From positions 36,100,575-36,164,574 of the forward strand of contig NC_062221.1 in NCBI RefSeq assembly GCF_902686445.1: a stretch of DNA of 64,000 bases, read 5' to 3'. A program made the position numbers and the translations under genes. Positions within the stretch are counted from its first letter, which is position 1. Every line of letters starts with the position of its first letter. Shown piece after piece: positions 1 to 12,499 of this stretch. Origin of the DNA: Sciurus carolinensis (taxonomy: Eukaryota > Chordata > Mammalia > Rodentia > Sciuridae). A model generated the notes under the pieces. It saw only the letters and a list, made by a program, of their open reading frames with translations. It was not told where the DNA came from and did no database searches.

Positions 1-2516
1 ATGAAGTGCAGTCTTTGAAACCTTGAACCAAAATAATTTTTTTTTTCCTGTAAGTTGATGTTCTTGGGTATTTTGTCAGAGTGATAAAAGTTAAGTAAAA
101 GCATGTGATAATTGAAAATGTTTATGGGGTATAATGTTATATATGTACCAATCATATCAGGATAAATAGCATTTTGTCAACTTGTACATCATTGTTTTGA
201 TGCTCTGTTCTTATGGACTATGCATTAAGGATCGTAAAGACTTTTTGAAGTATTGACCCTTTTGCCATTATGTAATTCCCCTATTCATACCTAATTGCTT
301 TCCTTGTACTGAATTTTGCTATATAATGCAGCTACTCCCCAAAATATTTCCTTCTCAAAATTGTTTTTGTCTGGCATTTTGGTCTCAGCAATGAAACGCT
401 GATTAACAGAGATGAGAACTCATGTTTTTGGAACATGGATATAGTCAATAGCCTGAGATGGCCCAAATGAACCCTACCTTCTGTATTTGTGATTTTGTGT
501 AATTCTTTTTCCTCTAGTTTGGGTGATTTGTTGGCTTGGTTGTAATGAACAGAATATGAAAAAAAGAATGGGTTATTTCTGAAAATAGGTTACAAAAGAT
601 TGTGCTCTGCATTGGGTGTCCTCTCCTATGCTTTCAGTCACTTGCTCTGAGGATTCCAGCTGTCATATTTGAGGTATTCATATGGAGGAGAACTGATATT
701 TCAGGTCAGAGCCAGAGAGAACTTGTACCTGCTATCTACCACATGAATGAGTTTGGAAGGAGTCATTTCTCCAGTGAATTCAATATGATTACCTCTTTAG
801 TGTACAATTTTTTGAGGGGTAGTAAGCCAGAACCATGAAACAGAGCAGCATATTTCTTGACTCAAAAGAACGGTGAGATAATAAATGATTTGTTTGAAAC
901 CATGGAGATTTGAATACTTGTACAATAGATCTCAAATACCATGAGAAACACGGTGGATTTGGGTAGGGTGGCTAGAGAGAAATTTTCTGTCATCAGAAGT
1001 CAGAATAAAGGAAGAAAATTTTTAAAATCCCCATGATATAGAGAGACAGGATAGAAAATCACTTAGGAAACACTATATTTATTTTACCTAATTCTAAATT
1101 TTTCTTTATTTGTGCCATTTCTCAGCTGCCAAGATCTTAAAATGATACTTTCAGGTTCTCTTTCCCCAACCATTCACTTAATTATAAGTGTAATAGAAGT
1201 GTAATAGAAACACAGGGAGACTGGGAATTGAGCCTGAATCATAATTAAATGACTCCATATGAGAAAAAACAGAAACAAAACAAATTTCTTTCTAGAGTTG
1301 AGGAAGCAACAAACATTTATCAGATAAGCCAATAAACAGTAATTTACTTTCACATAGAATAAACTGGTCTGCCTATGCTAGGTTTCTGATAACATTACAC
1401 AGTTTTAACTTACAAAGAGATATTATCATGGGATCAGGAGTAATTATAGCTGTTGATTTCCAGAAAGACTGAAAAATTTCAATTGGACTTCAAATATTGA
1501 TATAAACCTGGTTGTTTTTATGAGAAAAACAATGGCTTTATGCTTTGCCAAGATTATTGTTTGGAAAGTTAGCTGTTTTAAAGTATTGATATGTGTATAG
1601 TGCAAGAGCAGTCAATTATGAAGTTAAAATTATATTGCTTAGTTCATTATGCTAGAAAAATTTGAAAGGTGAATTAGATTTTATTGAAAAATGACTAGAT
1701 GTACTATGTATTCAACTCACTTTTGATATACCTCAAGTATATGAAGAGAAAAATATCATTTTAATTTTCTGTCTCCAAAATGCAATTTTATTCTTGAGCT
1801 AATTCTGCAGAGTAGAAATAATTTTGACATTTGTACTTTCTAGATGGAGTTCAATATATGAATAAAAGTTCTTGTGGGAAATGTATTTGTAGATTTAAAA
1901 GTTTATTTTGAAGAGCTTCAAAGAATGAAAACTGCTTTTTCTTTTAGACCAAATTAATCCTTGCCTTTTCCATAATTTCTTAATGTCCTTAATGTGGAAT
2001 GCATTTAGTATTTCACTATTAGAAAGACTACGGATTTCATATGAAAATTGTATGTGTGTGTATGTTTGTAATATAAAATAATTGCTATGTGATTGTGAAG
2101 GCAATTTTTACAACCAAGGAAAAGACAAATGGGAGACTAAATTGGCAGAATAGAAACTTCTCAAATTATTAATACAGACTTGTCTATATTACTTGTTAAC
2201 ACAACAATAACATGCCACTATGCAATCCAAAACCTTCTGTATCTTAGGTCAATAACAATGGAGACTGCAAGATTGCTGAGCTGGCATCAGTGTTGGCAAG
2301 GCTTACAGAATATTTATAGTATTTATTTATAGGTTCTTTTCTGGCAACTCTTAAAAGGGCAATTCTTATAAATGGTTGAATATAATTTTTTATGTAAAGC
2401 AAAAATAAAGGTCTTGTCTGTATTAACAATCTTACAAGTAACTTGATTTTTAATAATAATTTTAAAGCCTTTTATTGTATGCAACTTTATTTTTAAAAAT
2501 GCATACATGCACAAAT

Positions 2517-2518
<2 letters not shown>
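1..2518. other. AT-rich DNA with no recognised feature
   Basis: No repeat, gene or RNA is recognised in this stretch. All reading frames are short and lack any domain signature. Very old repeat remnants could be missed by eye. Confidence 0.5.

Positions 2519-2559
<41 letters not shown>
2519..2559. repeat. (GT)n microsatellite
   Basis: About 20 uninterrupted GT dinucleotides directly abut the end of a minus-strand ID element. It is therefore the reverse complement of a (CA)n tract grown from the SINE's A-rich tail. Confidence 0.95.
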
Positions 2560-2560
<1 letters not shown>

Positions 2561-2633
2561 TGCTGGGCATCAAACCTAGAACCCTGAGCATGTCCGACAA
2601 GCACTCTACCACTGAGTTATACCCCCAGGCCCA
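2560..2633 (-). mobile_element. ID element (tRNA-Ala-derived SINE)
   Basis: Read on the minus strand this has the ID layout: a G-rich start, an A-box-like region around 'aactcagtggtagag', then 'gcatg' and a degraded B-box-like region. The 3' end runs into the GT/CA tract. It is diverged and is a retroposon, not a tRNA gene. Confidence 0.85.
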
Positions 2634-3283
2634 CCTTTCATTATGAAATGTATAGGTTGATTTCCTGTATTTGGTTATGTATTGATTAATATTCATACTG
2701 GGCATAATATATCAATTTAAGTAAGGATTATATAATGATTGATGCTACATAATAAATATTTCAACTCATTTGCTCTTTATGGTCAGTGACCAGAAAGTTT
2801 GTGCTTAGAGATTTAAATTTAAAATAATTTTTTACTGGGATGAAATCTTGGGGTAAGTATTGTATAGAAAATGTAAATATCAACTTTGTTGTTATTCATT
2901 GCTTACTATGAATTTAATGTCTAGAACATTTTTAAACCGCAAAATTATATTACATAAAAAATAATAATTTTTCATGTATTTCTATCATGTACTTAAAATA
3001 ATTAGAATTATGTTTGGTGATGATCATAATTTTAGATATTTTCAGTATTATTATCTATCAGAAAGTTAACAGTTTTAAAATCTATCATAAATGAATTAAG
3101 TACATCAACTGGTTATTGGATTAAAATGCAAATTTAAATACCAACTAGTTGACACTATGTTAATAATACTTGTTTTTTTTTACGTTTTTTTTTTTTTTTT
3201 TTCTGTGCCTGTGTAGTCCAAATCTCTTGTTCACTTGGTTGGTATCTTCCAGTCCTGTTGTACCAATCCTTGATGAAAAATGC
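2634..3283. other. AT-rich DNA with T-tracts
   Basis: No gene or clear repeat is seen. T-rich runs at 3173-3180 and 3186-3202 could be the reversed A-tail of a decayed retroposon whose body is no longer recognisable. Confidence 0.4.
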
Positions 3284-3291
3284 CATAATTG

Positions 3292-3326
<35 letters not shown>

Positions 3327-3401
3327 CTGTGCTGGGGATTGAACCCAGGGCCGTGTGCTTGGAAGGCAAGCACTCTACCAACTAAGCCATATCCCCAGTC
3401 T
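3292..3401 (-). mobile_element. ID element with long poly(A) tail
   Basis: The reversed tail is the CTTTT/T-rich tract at 3292-3326 and the body is 3327-3401. On the minus strand it shows 'gttggtagagtgcttgcc' and 'gggttcaatcccc' (B box). A target-site duplication 'cataattg' flanks it at 3284-3291 and 3402-3409, marking a discrete insertion. Confidence 0.92.
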
Positions 3402-3409
3402 CATAATTG

Positions 3410-3700
3410 CTTTTTATTTCTTGGCTTCAGGATAATTTGCTTTTGTTTTGAGGTTTGGTGGCAACACCTACACAGTGTATCTTTAAATAAGAATAAACAG
3501 GTATAATAAGTTTTATTGAAAGTTTTGACAAAAATTATCTGCAGATCTTTCTTACAAATCTTTTCATTAACTTTTTCTATCTTCATCATCTGTTTCCATA
3601 GATATTTGCTAAATTATTGTTATAATCAAAATAACTATTATAATTATCACTTTTTGGTCAATAACTACCTTATCTTGCAATTAAAAATACATAATTCACT
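3410..3700. other. AT-rich DNA, nothing recognised
   Basis: Short open frames only, with no recognised repeat body. Confidence 0.4.
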
Positions 3701-3972
3701 CCAGGTGTGGTGGCACATGTCTGTAATCCCAGGGGCTCTGGAAGCTGAGGCAGGAGGGTCATGAGTTCAGCAACTTAGAGAGGCTCTAAACAATTAAGCA
3801 GGGAGGGCCCTGACTCCCAATAATAATAATATATGTTTCACATATATCTCTTTATATATAGAGAGAGAAAGAGACAGACAGAGACAGAGACAGAGAGGGG
3901 TGGCTGAGGGTGAGGCTCAGTGGTTAAGTGCCCCTGAGTTCAATGCCTAGTACCCATCCCCCTAAAAAAAAT
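3701..3972 (+). mobile_element. B1-dID dimeric SINE with expanded linker
   Basis: The left half begins 'ccaggtgtggtggcacatg' and carries the B1/7SL motifs 'tgtaatcccag' and 'gctgaggcaggag'. The right half is ID-like ('gaggctcagtggttaag...gagttcaat'). The normally A-rich linker between them (about 3815-3900) has become an AT- and GA-rich low-complexity tract. This two-part architecture is the strongest pointer to a squirrel or dormouse lineage. Confidence 0.9.
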
Positions 3973-4465
3973 ACAAATAATAAATATCTAAACAACCACA
4001 AATGACTATTAAACTGTTAGTATTATCTCTGCTAGTAAATCAGCTACTAGTATAACCTCAAACTAGGACTTAATTCTGCTTTAGATTTTCTGTTTCTTGT
4101 TGTGTTTGTCTTTTTCCAGTCATTACAACACTTCATCTTTCTTTGAAGTGTTATCAGATACAAGGACTACTTTTCTAAGAGAGAGTCTTCAAGGAGAAAC
4201 ATTTGAATCCATTTCTTATGCTTATAGTCTAATAACTATTGAGAATCTATGGCATATCAAGAATCTATTAAATGCTTTCTTATAAGTAGGAAGTTTATTA
4301 TAATCTTTTGTTCTTCATTATTTTATTATTAAATAATCTATATCATAATATTGAAAATTTAGTTGATGGAGATATTTTTATATTTCCTCTACATATATCT
4401 CAGAGGAATTCCTATGCATAAAGAGAAACAAACTTCTGAAATTTAAGTGAAATGATATAGTTCAT
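3973..4465. other. AT-rich DNA, nothing recognised
   Basis: No repeat or gene signature is seen. The open frame at 4097-4285 has no recognisable domain. Confidence 0.4.
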
Positions 4466-5030
4466 TGTATTAGTTAGGCTTCTCCAGAGTGACAGAACAA
4501 ATAGAGAGACAGAGACACAGAGAGAGAGAGACAGAGAATGCATGAGAGAGGAGTATGCTTATGAGAGAAAATGTATTAGGGAAATTGATTCACATGGTTA
4601 TGGAGAAGTTCTCGGACATTCTGTCTGCAAGCTGGAAACCCAGGAATGTTTATAGAATGATTTAGTCCAAATCCAAAGATCAGAGAAATGGGGAGGCCGC
4701 TCCCGTACAAGTACACTGAGGTAGGTTTCAGAGTCCAAAGTCTGAAAGCCTGGGATTCTGGTGTTCCAGGGCAAGGAAAGAAGAATATATTCCAATACCA
4801 GGAGAGTGAGAAAAAGCAATTTGTATTTCCTCTGCTTTGTTCTGTTGAACCACCAGTTAATGAGCAAGTAAGTATTCACATTGAGTACAGATCTTCTCCA
4901 TTTAGTCCACTCACACTTATGTGGTAATCTCTTCTGGAAATACCATTACAGAAAACCAGTGACAATGTTCTACCAGTTTCCTAAGAATTTCTGAATCCAG
5001 TTAAGTCAACACCTAAAAGTAACCACTATA
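4466..5030 (-). mobile_element. MLT2-like ERVL LTR remnant
   Basis: The left edge, 'tgtattagttaggcttctcc' followed by 'acagaacaaatag', matches the reverse complement of the 3' end of MLT2-type LTRs. The right edge ('agttaagtcaacacctaaaa...') matches the complement of their 5' end. A GAGA-rich tract follows the left edge, as is common in these LTRs. It is diverged, and the family name is from recognition only. Confidence 0.6.
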
Positions 5031-6130
5031 TTCACCCAATTTTTACTGCTAAATAGCATCATGGGAAAATTAATTGCTTTTTTTTTTCATTTTATAACTG
5101 TGGTTCTACTTGTAAAAGGAAAAATTTAAAATGTCTGTGAATATGTTGACCCATCTGCAAAAATTATAGAGAAGAACTTACATAATCAGTTATTATAATC
5201 TTTTAGTTTAACTGACTAATAAAGTATTTTGTGCAAAACTTCTTTGTAGAACAAACCAATAGTATCACACATACTTTCCCAAAAAAGTATAATCTTCAAC
5301 TTCACTTAAATTTAATAGGACATAAGACTCTTTGAAGAATAACTTGGTTTTAAGTTTATGCTAAATAAAGGAATCTCACTTGTTTTGCAAACCTGAATCT
5401 TTGATCTTTCCAATTGTGACTCTTTGCTGTTCTATATAAATAGTGTGTGATTTGGATTTTAATAGGTAAAGAGAGTTTGATATTATGTAAGTTGATTTTT
5501 ACACTTTAATTTGCTTAAAATATACTTTCTTCTTAACATATATAGTACATTTTAATACATGATATTTAAAATAAAGGATATATACTAGTGATAAAAATGA
5601 TCTCTAGAGGTCATTATTCAGTGTCCAGAAAGTACTGTCCCTAAATAATGTTGGGTACATTATTTTCTACTGATCTGTTTTCTACTTTTATGGACCTCTG
5701 AAGAGAGAGATTCTATATAATTTCTCATTTTGGGGAATGTTTATTCCTTATCTAAAATGTTCATATTTCAGTTTTAGATTGCTATTATTTTTGTTCTGAT
5801 CTCAGTAAATGTGAAGAATAACTTTTTTCCATCTTTTTTTGATAATGTTTCATACTTATGAAATCATTATTAGTTTGTATCCAGGTTTCAAATTTGTTTT
5901 AAATCTTTTTATCTCATCAAAGTTTTGATACCAGTAACTACTTGTACACAGTGACTTCTATTGCACAGATATAATACATATAAATTAATATAAATCACAT
6001 CCATAAATTTCAACTATTTGTCTATTATTACCTCATCAGAAATCAAGTTAGAGCATGCTTGGGAATGGGTTACTTTAGAAATTAGCTCTTAGCCTCCCCA
6101 AATTTTGCTTTCAGTATATCTGAAATGGTA
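5031..6130. other. AT-rich DNA, nothing recognised
   Basis: No repeat, gene or RNA signature is identified. Confidence 0.4.
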
Positions 6131-6285
6131 TAATAAATATCTACTATGTGCACTATGTAAAAGGGAGGATGATCTCTTTTAATGTTGGGAAACTGAAGTA
6201 CAGAGAGATTAAGAAAGAAGAACATAGAAAACGGGAGATCTGGCATATCAGACTAGACATTCTGTCTCTACAGTTCTATTCCTTC
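6131..6285 (-). mobile_element. MIR fragment
   Basis: Motifs 'atctactatgtgc', 'gggaaactgaagtacagag' and 'agattaag' follow the order of the reverse-complemented MIR core. It is an old, diverged mammalian tRNA-derived SINE. Confidence 0.65.
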
Positions 6286-6412
6286 TGGGTTTAACATGTA
6301 CCTCCCAATTTACAAAGCTTTGGTATACAAAATTTAGTTAATTTATCTAAATTATAATTTTATCATAGATAAAAATCAGCTTACTATCAGGACATCCCAG
6401 TGCTTATTTTTA

Positions 6413-6607
6413 TTTATTTATAGGTACTGGGAATTGAATCCAGGGTTGCTTTACCACTGATCTCTATCCCTAGCTTTTTCTTTTATTATTATTATCTTAT
6501 TTTGAGATACAGTGTAGCTAATTCCTAAGGATGGCCTTGAACTTGCAATCCTCCTGCCTCAGCCTCCTGAGTCACTGGGATTACAGACATGCACCATAGC
6601 CCTGGCT
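6413..6607 (-). mobile_element. B1-dID dimeric SINE
   Basis: On the plus strand the reversed ID half comes first ('gggaattgaatccaggg') and then the reversed B1 half ('cctcctgcctcagcctcctg', 'gggattacagacatgcacc'). A 16-bp target-site duplication with one mismatch flanks it: 'ccagtgcttattttta' at 6397-6412 and 'ccagtgcatattttta' at 6608-6623. Confidence 0.95.
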
Positions 6608-6623
6608 CCAGTGCATATTTTTA

Positions 6624-7469
6624 TAAGTTCACACGTATACTACAGGTAATACTCAATCCACCATATTCTCTTTTGGACAGTTTTGTTATTTTTGCCCCAC
6701 TTTTTGTTGGTTTCTAAGTACCTGCTGTTTTATTCAAGTCAGGAAAACCCTTTTCACAATAAAAGGATTATGAGCAGTGCAGTTTATAAAATAGAGACAT
6801 TAGATGAAAAGGAGAAGAACAAAATAAATAATCTCAGAAAAGTCGTTTGGGCTAATTTCTTAAAAGTGAGCAGACATTGGGCTGGGAATCAAGCAGACAT
6901 AGGTATGCCTCTGGGCAAATCCACTAACCTCTCTAGACTAATTTATACAAACGAACATAATCGAAGTTAAAAATTTCACAAAATCAGGGGCAGAAAGTTG
7001 ATGGATATTAGTGGGCAAAATACGTGTCTCTGCGCTGATGTCAAGGAAATTCAGTCGTTACTCTCTACATTTCTACTGATTCTTTGTTGACTCTGCTTTC
7101 TTCAAATAGCTGTCTTTGTCATATCACCCTACCTGATGAAGTGCAGATGGATGCATTAGAGAAATAAATAAATTTTTTAATTGAAAGATGAGCTGTTAAT
7201 TTACAAATGATATTGTTTAAAATATCCCGATGTTTTTATAATAGAAAGGATTTTATTTTGTTGATTAATAACTAGAAAATATTTTTAAAGTAAACATGCT
7301 CTGTTCCATTAAAGTGAAAAATAAAGTTTTGATAATTGAGTGTAGAAGTAAATGCTTATTGGAAAAAACGTGTTATAATGAAGAACTCAGGAAAATTTAG
7401 TACTTTGTTGGTTATTAAAAAAAATATTGTTACTTATAAAAATATATACATATTTAAATGCAAAGAAGG
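6624..7469. other. AT-rich DNA, nothing recognised
   Basis: A 95-codon open frame at 6683-6970 has no domain or codon signature and is treated as chance. Confidence 0.4.
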
Positions 7470-7477
7470 AAGCCTCA

Positions 7478-7600
7478 AACTTGGTGAGATTTGTCTCAAA
7501 AAAAAAAAAAAAAAAAAAAAAGTTTGGGATGTGGCTCAGTGTTTAAGTACCCCTGGGTTCAATCCCTCATATTACTGTACCCCCTCCAAAAAAAGGAAAA
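7478..7600 (+). mobile_element. 5'-truncated B1-dID SINE
   Basis: Only the last bases of the B1 half remain ('gagatttgtctc'), followed by about 24 A and an ID-like right half ('gggatgtggctcagtg', 'gggttcaatccc'). The 8-bp duplication 'aagcctca' at 7470-7477 and 7601-7608 supports insertion of an already truncated copy. Confidence 0.85.
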
Positions 7601-7608
7601 AAGCCTCA

Positions 7609-9521
7609 GAATTAGAGATTTTCTAACTTGTTTACAAATTATCAAAAAGAAACATCCAATCAGTTTTAAGAAAAAAATTCTTTAATATATTAAATAAAAC
7701 CTACTAATGTATAAAAAATAATAAAAAATAAAACTAATAAAAATCAGGAAAGGTAAAGTTTCTAGATAATTTACCATAGATATTTACCTAATTGTAGGGT
7801 GTGATTTAGAAAATGGTAGCATAATTCTCCTAGATTTTCCCTCTTGAGAAACTCTAAAACAGATTTTGTGTGTTTTTGGAGCATAAAAAGAATCATTTAG
7901 AAACTCCTAGATGAATTTCAGGAGAAATCAAGAAGAATTAATATCTCTATGCATCCTTAATGTATACTTATTTTCTAATTAAGTCATTACAATAATAATT
8001 CTACAAAAGCTATTATGTAATTTATCTTCAAAACATGTAGTAGTTAAATATCACTGATGTTACTAGGCTTTTATTACTATTTATATTATTTTTATACTTG
8101 TAAGCCACATTATTATAAAAATGCTTATTATTTTATCATCTGTTCAATATACTTTGCACCAGAACAATACATGGAATGAGTTAACATTAAATTATGTAGC
8201 TTCTGACTGACATTCATGTGTAAAGCAGTGGAATAGAATTTCACCTGCACTACTCCCTCCACCCCCCCATCCCCCTGTGAGTTCCCAGATGTGGACAGAA
8301 TTAAAAGAATACAAAATATTTGCATAAAAATAAGTATTTATATTATTCTAATATTCTTCTCATTCTGGGGGGTGTATTATTTCCTTTACTTGTAAACTGT
8401 TCTGGGTATTCTATTCCACTGAATGAGTCTATATAGCTGGCTGTTTGTAGGGAAAAAAGAGGACAGGAATTCAAAAAGGTTTGTATCATTGCACTTGTAG
8501 TCACTACTTTCTTCTAGAATTGGGCAGATATTTGTCTCATCACAGTGGATGGGCAATTTTACATAGTCGTTATCTTCCTATTCTTAAGCACTTATTTTGG
8601 TTTGGCAGCCAGTTCCTCCATTTGGGTTCAGTTTCAGTAATTGTGCTCGTATCTTCTTGTAAAACAAATCTCATTTGATTACTAGACCAAATCAGCCTAT
8701 TTGTGTACAGAACCCCAAAAGACTAGAATTTAATCCCCTGAGTACTTAACATTCTTGTGAGTCAGGAACAAAGCTAAGGCAAATTGATGATCACAGGCAC
8801 GAATGCCTGAATTCTTGGGCAGAGCTGACAGATACACTCCTACTTCTATTAAAAGCTTGTAGACACATTGTTTTTCCCCAGTAACCTCCAAGAGGTAGTG
8901 AAAGTGAACACATTTCAAAATAACAATAGAAGCATTTTGAGCCATTAGCAAGAAGAAATCGATTCTATCAATTCTTAAAAATCCTAAATTTAAATGAAAG
9001 ATGCTGAGCTAGAATTTCAACTCACTGTGCTGATTTTGTAACAAAAAAAAAAAAAAAAAAAAAGAAAGAGAAAAAAACAGCATGAATTGTCTCTGTGGCT
9101 GTCTGCTCTGTACAGTCTCATTTGTGTCCTTTTGATTTTTCTTTCTCAATTCTCCAGCTATTGTCTGAGAAGAGTAAATGTTGTCTTATTTGCAAGTCTT
9201 TAGTTCCAGTTTTTTTGTACTGGGTTTGGATTGTTTGGTAAGTCTTAATTTACAATTTTCAATCTCCTTCCCCTCTTGAATTGCTGAAGACTCAAGACTG
9301 CTGATGAACCAACAAAGTACATGGTGCTGGGTTGGTGGGTTGGCATTTCCTATCCATAAGATAGGTGACCGGAGTAAACATGCCTATAACATCTAAATGG
9401 ACTAAAGTAAGAAAAGGGAGCTAAGAGGAAAAAGTCAGGCACATAGGAGACCCGTATGTGGGAAAGGTTCAAATAGAAGAAAAGGCATACATTTGAAAGT
9501 ACTGGCAAGTGGATCTGAAAT
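7609..9521. other. AT-rich DNA with a poly(A) tract
   Basis: No gene or repeat body is recognised. An A-rich tract at about 9042-9077 has no identifiable SINE or gene copy upstream of it. Confidence 0.4.
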
Positions 9522-9579
9522 ATTTTTAATGTCATATCCACAATCTATAGATTTGCTGTATGTGAGATAAGTTCAGGGG
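9522..9579 (-). repeat. Inverted copy of an LTR segment
   Basis: The reverse complement matches 11062-11117, inside the MaLR-like LTR downstream. I count one substitution and one 2-bp indel over about 56 positions, and similarity stops abruptly at both ends. See findings. Confidence 0.85.
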
Positions 9580-10812
9580 TATTTATTATTATTTATTTTC
9601 AGCTGGTTTGTATAATACTCAGAAACTTTTTCTTTTTAAACTAGGTCAACAATGGTTCCTGTTGCTTTTAGTTTTTAAGTGATAAGTAATCCTTAATATG
9701 CTAATAAATACATGCTGTTACCTGCTTCAACCATCTCCAGAAGTATATACAAGTACTTTCTGATAGTGCTTCCTCTTCTTCAAAGTTAATTCAATTGTAT
9801 TATTTTTGTGTAATTTCATATCCTTACTTATTCTCCCAGAAACCATCTCCTGTGGAATTGTTGGGTGGATGTGAAAACAGCCTCTTCTCTCTCAGATTCT
9901 AAACATCTGTAGGCTCTCCCTTTTGCGCTCTGGTGACTAATGTCTTAGGGCAGTACTAACTGTGACTTCAACCCCCAGGAGTATGTTGGCTAATTCCATG
10001 GGCAATGCAGTCCTACTTTGAATTATTGGATCTCTGCCTTGGTCCTGTAAACTAGAGCCTTATAGGATTCTGTGTTTGGTTAGTGATTAGATTTCTCATC
10101 TTTATACCAATTAGTTTGACTTTAGGACTGTCAGTATCCTTCCCAGGGGTCTCAGCTTTTCTAGTTTTCCACTTTTAATCAGTACCATGGCAATCACACA
10201 TGTTTAAGTTCCAAAATAAACTAGCATAAACTAAATTAAAAAATAGTAGTTTCCACTGCTGGGGTTCCCACACCTCCCCACCTTCCCAGTCTTTCACTTT
10301 TCTCCATAGCTCTTTTATTACATCTTGAAGACAGGCACTCTCAGAACACTTTGAAGGAAAGTGAGCTCCTCCGTCATGTGCTTACGATGGACCATTTACT
10401 GAATCTGAAAATCCTGAGTCATGGGCATATTACTGCAGTAACAGAAAAGGACGGCCTGATGTCAGAAATGGGAGATGGGAAATGTTTCCAGACAAATAAA
10501 AACTTGCTCATTTTCCCTCATCTAGTACATTTCTTCTTTTTAAACTGTATTGTAGAATAAATATATCCCCTAGGTTTATTTCTCTTCTAACCTCAGGTTA
10601 AGTGGGTGGGCATAATATACTAATTCTCTCCTGGGACTAAACCAGTGATCAAAGGACTGGGATCAACATGGAGGATGTTTTCAAAAAAATTACTCAACTG
10701 AAAATAATACCTAGGCCTTGATACCAGTTCATTAGAAATACAGTGTGAGATCTTGGACTAGTTTAGAACTCAGTTTCTTTACCTCCAAAATATGATCAAG
10801 TTTTTACCTACT
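9580..10812. other. Unassigned DNA
   Basis: No gene is supported. A short MIR-core-like stretch may lie near 10745-10800 ('agatcttggac', 'actcagtttctttacc') but is too short to call. Confidence 0.4.
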
Positions 10813-11192
10813 ATAATATGGATGTAGTTCATTCTTCAAAGGCTCATTTGTTGAAGGTCTGGTTTTCAGGGTTAAATTTCTCAGAAAATGGTGTGGGACT
10901 TTGATGAAGTGGGTCCATAGAGGGAGTTCAATCGGAGATGTGCCTTCAGAAGCAATTTTGGGAAGTCGGTCTCCCTCTCTTCATATTTGGTGATGTGATT
11001 TCTCCCTTTTGTATGCATTCCTGTGATCTCCCATGAGGTTCTCACTGAAGCCTAGCAAATGCCCCTGAACTTATCTCATACAGCAAACCTATAGATTGTG
11101 GATATGACATTAAAAATCCCCAAGACTTTTAGCTAAATAAACCTTAGTAACTTGTCTTGGAGAGTTCATCATAGCAACAGAAATGAAATACC
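10813..11192 (+). mobile_element. MaLR-like LTR remnant
   Basis: The order of motifs is that of MaLR-type solo LTRs: 'ggctcatttgttgaagg', 'gtgggactttgatgaagtggg', 'ctaaataaacc' (polyadenylation region) and a terminus near 'catcatagcaacagaaatg'. It is strongly diverged and no internal retroviral sequence adjoins it. It contains one arm (11062-11117) of the inverted repeat shared with 9522-9579. Confidence 0.65.
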
Positions 11193-11214
11193 CTATTTAT
11201 AAGGTCAATTTGAG

Positions 11215-11312
11215 GACCACATTAGTTAGTATATATTGATCCATTAGAATAGTACCTGACATATAGTAAAATTACAATATTAGCTATAATAATAACAATA
11301 ATAATAGTAATG
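11215..11312 (+). mobile_element. MIR 3' tail fragment with ATA-rich end
   Basis: 'gaatagtacctgacatatagta' followed by 'ttagctataataataac' resembles the MIR 3' end and its AT-rich tail. Short and old. Confidence 0.45.
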
Positions 11313-12499
11313 ATGACATCAATATCCCTAATACTCAATTTTCTTCTGTGCAAAATCAGGAGTATACTGTAGATGAATCTCACAAACGTCTGTATAATCT
11401 AGATATATTACATAAATTAGTAAAAGCGAATTAGAGGAAATGGACCTGCTGAAGGAGAAGAAGGAGGAGGAGGGAGAGAAGGAGGAGGAGGGAGAGAAGG
11501 AGGAGGAGACGGCACCTAATGACTCCTGGTATAAAAAGCACAGCATTATTATTAGATCTTAAAATTTTTCAAGGGAGCTAAATCAGGATTTTTATCTTAA
11601 ATATCCTAAGTTTTAAATTTGGAATTAAAAAAATGTTAAACAATGTAAATGAAATACAGCATGCCTGTAGTAAATCAATTAGAAAATTCCTCCTAATTTT
11701 ACATTGCAAGTGAGGATACTGTCATCAGTTTGATTTTAAACTAGCTAGCTAGAATGGAGTCGTTTGATTCTGTACAGCTAACAATTTTATGCAAATTTTG
11801 ACCTAACATTTGAGAGGTTAAAAATTACTCTGAAGAACATCTAAAGTCTATACATATTTCTCTTATTCTTCTCTGACAGAATTCTGACCCTAATGTATTT
11901 TCCTGGTTCACAAATTGACTCCCTTTCAGGTTTGTCTTTTTTGTGTTAATGAGAGAACATCTTCAACCATATAAGTCATCAAAAAGTGATATGGTTTGAG
12001 TCTATGAGTCATGTACCAATTAAACTTATAAGAAAAATCTTATAAAACCTGGTGAAGGCACTCGTTTTCAATAAATAAGTACAAATTAAAAATTTTAAAA
12101 CTTTCATTTTTCCAGTCATGGTGAGGAGCAAACGTATCTAGGGCACACTATAAAACAATGAAGGGATAAAAGAAAAGGAAGACAGGAAAGAAGGCAGGAG
12201 GAAGAGGAAAGAAAGAAGTAAAGAATTTATTTCCTATTCTGAAGACCTCGAATATGTAATCTAAGTTATCAATGAATCCATGATGACATAATTTCACATT
12301 TACATTTTTCACATTTAAAATTTTCAAGCTCTGCATTCTTAATTCAAAATACCCACATTTGTAATTCGGGAAATTACTGCTAGGAATTACAAATTCTGCT
12401 TTATGTCAATCCAACACATCAGCAGAACTATTTGGTTTATTGGTATACAATTATTTAACTAAAATTGAATATCATTTCATGCTCAGTCAAGTGGTTAAC
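11313..12499. other. AT-rich DNA with GA-rich tracts
   Basis: Besides the polypurine tract listed separately, a second GA-rich stretch lies at about 12160-12225. Nothing else is recognised. Confidence 0.4.
11451..11509. repeat. 59-nt polypurine tract with 18-bp tandem unit
   Basis: The strand is purely A/G for 59 nt. It contains an 18-bp unit, 'aaggaggaggagggagag', repeated about 2.7 times from 11461. Such tracts can adopt triplex (H-DNA) or GGA-type G-rich structures, which is inference here. Confidence 0.9.

Noticed and set aside
2323..2705. Frames with (TH)n runs, e.g. minus strand near 2500-2600
   Set aside because: They are translations of the (GT)n microsatellite next to an ID element.
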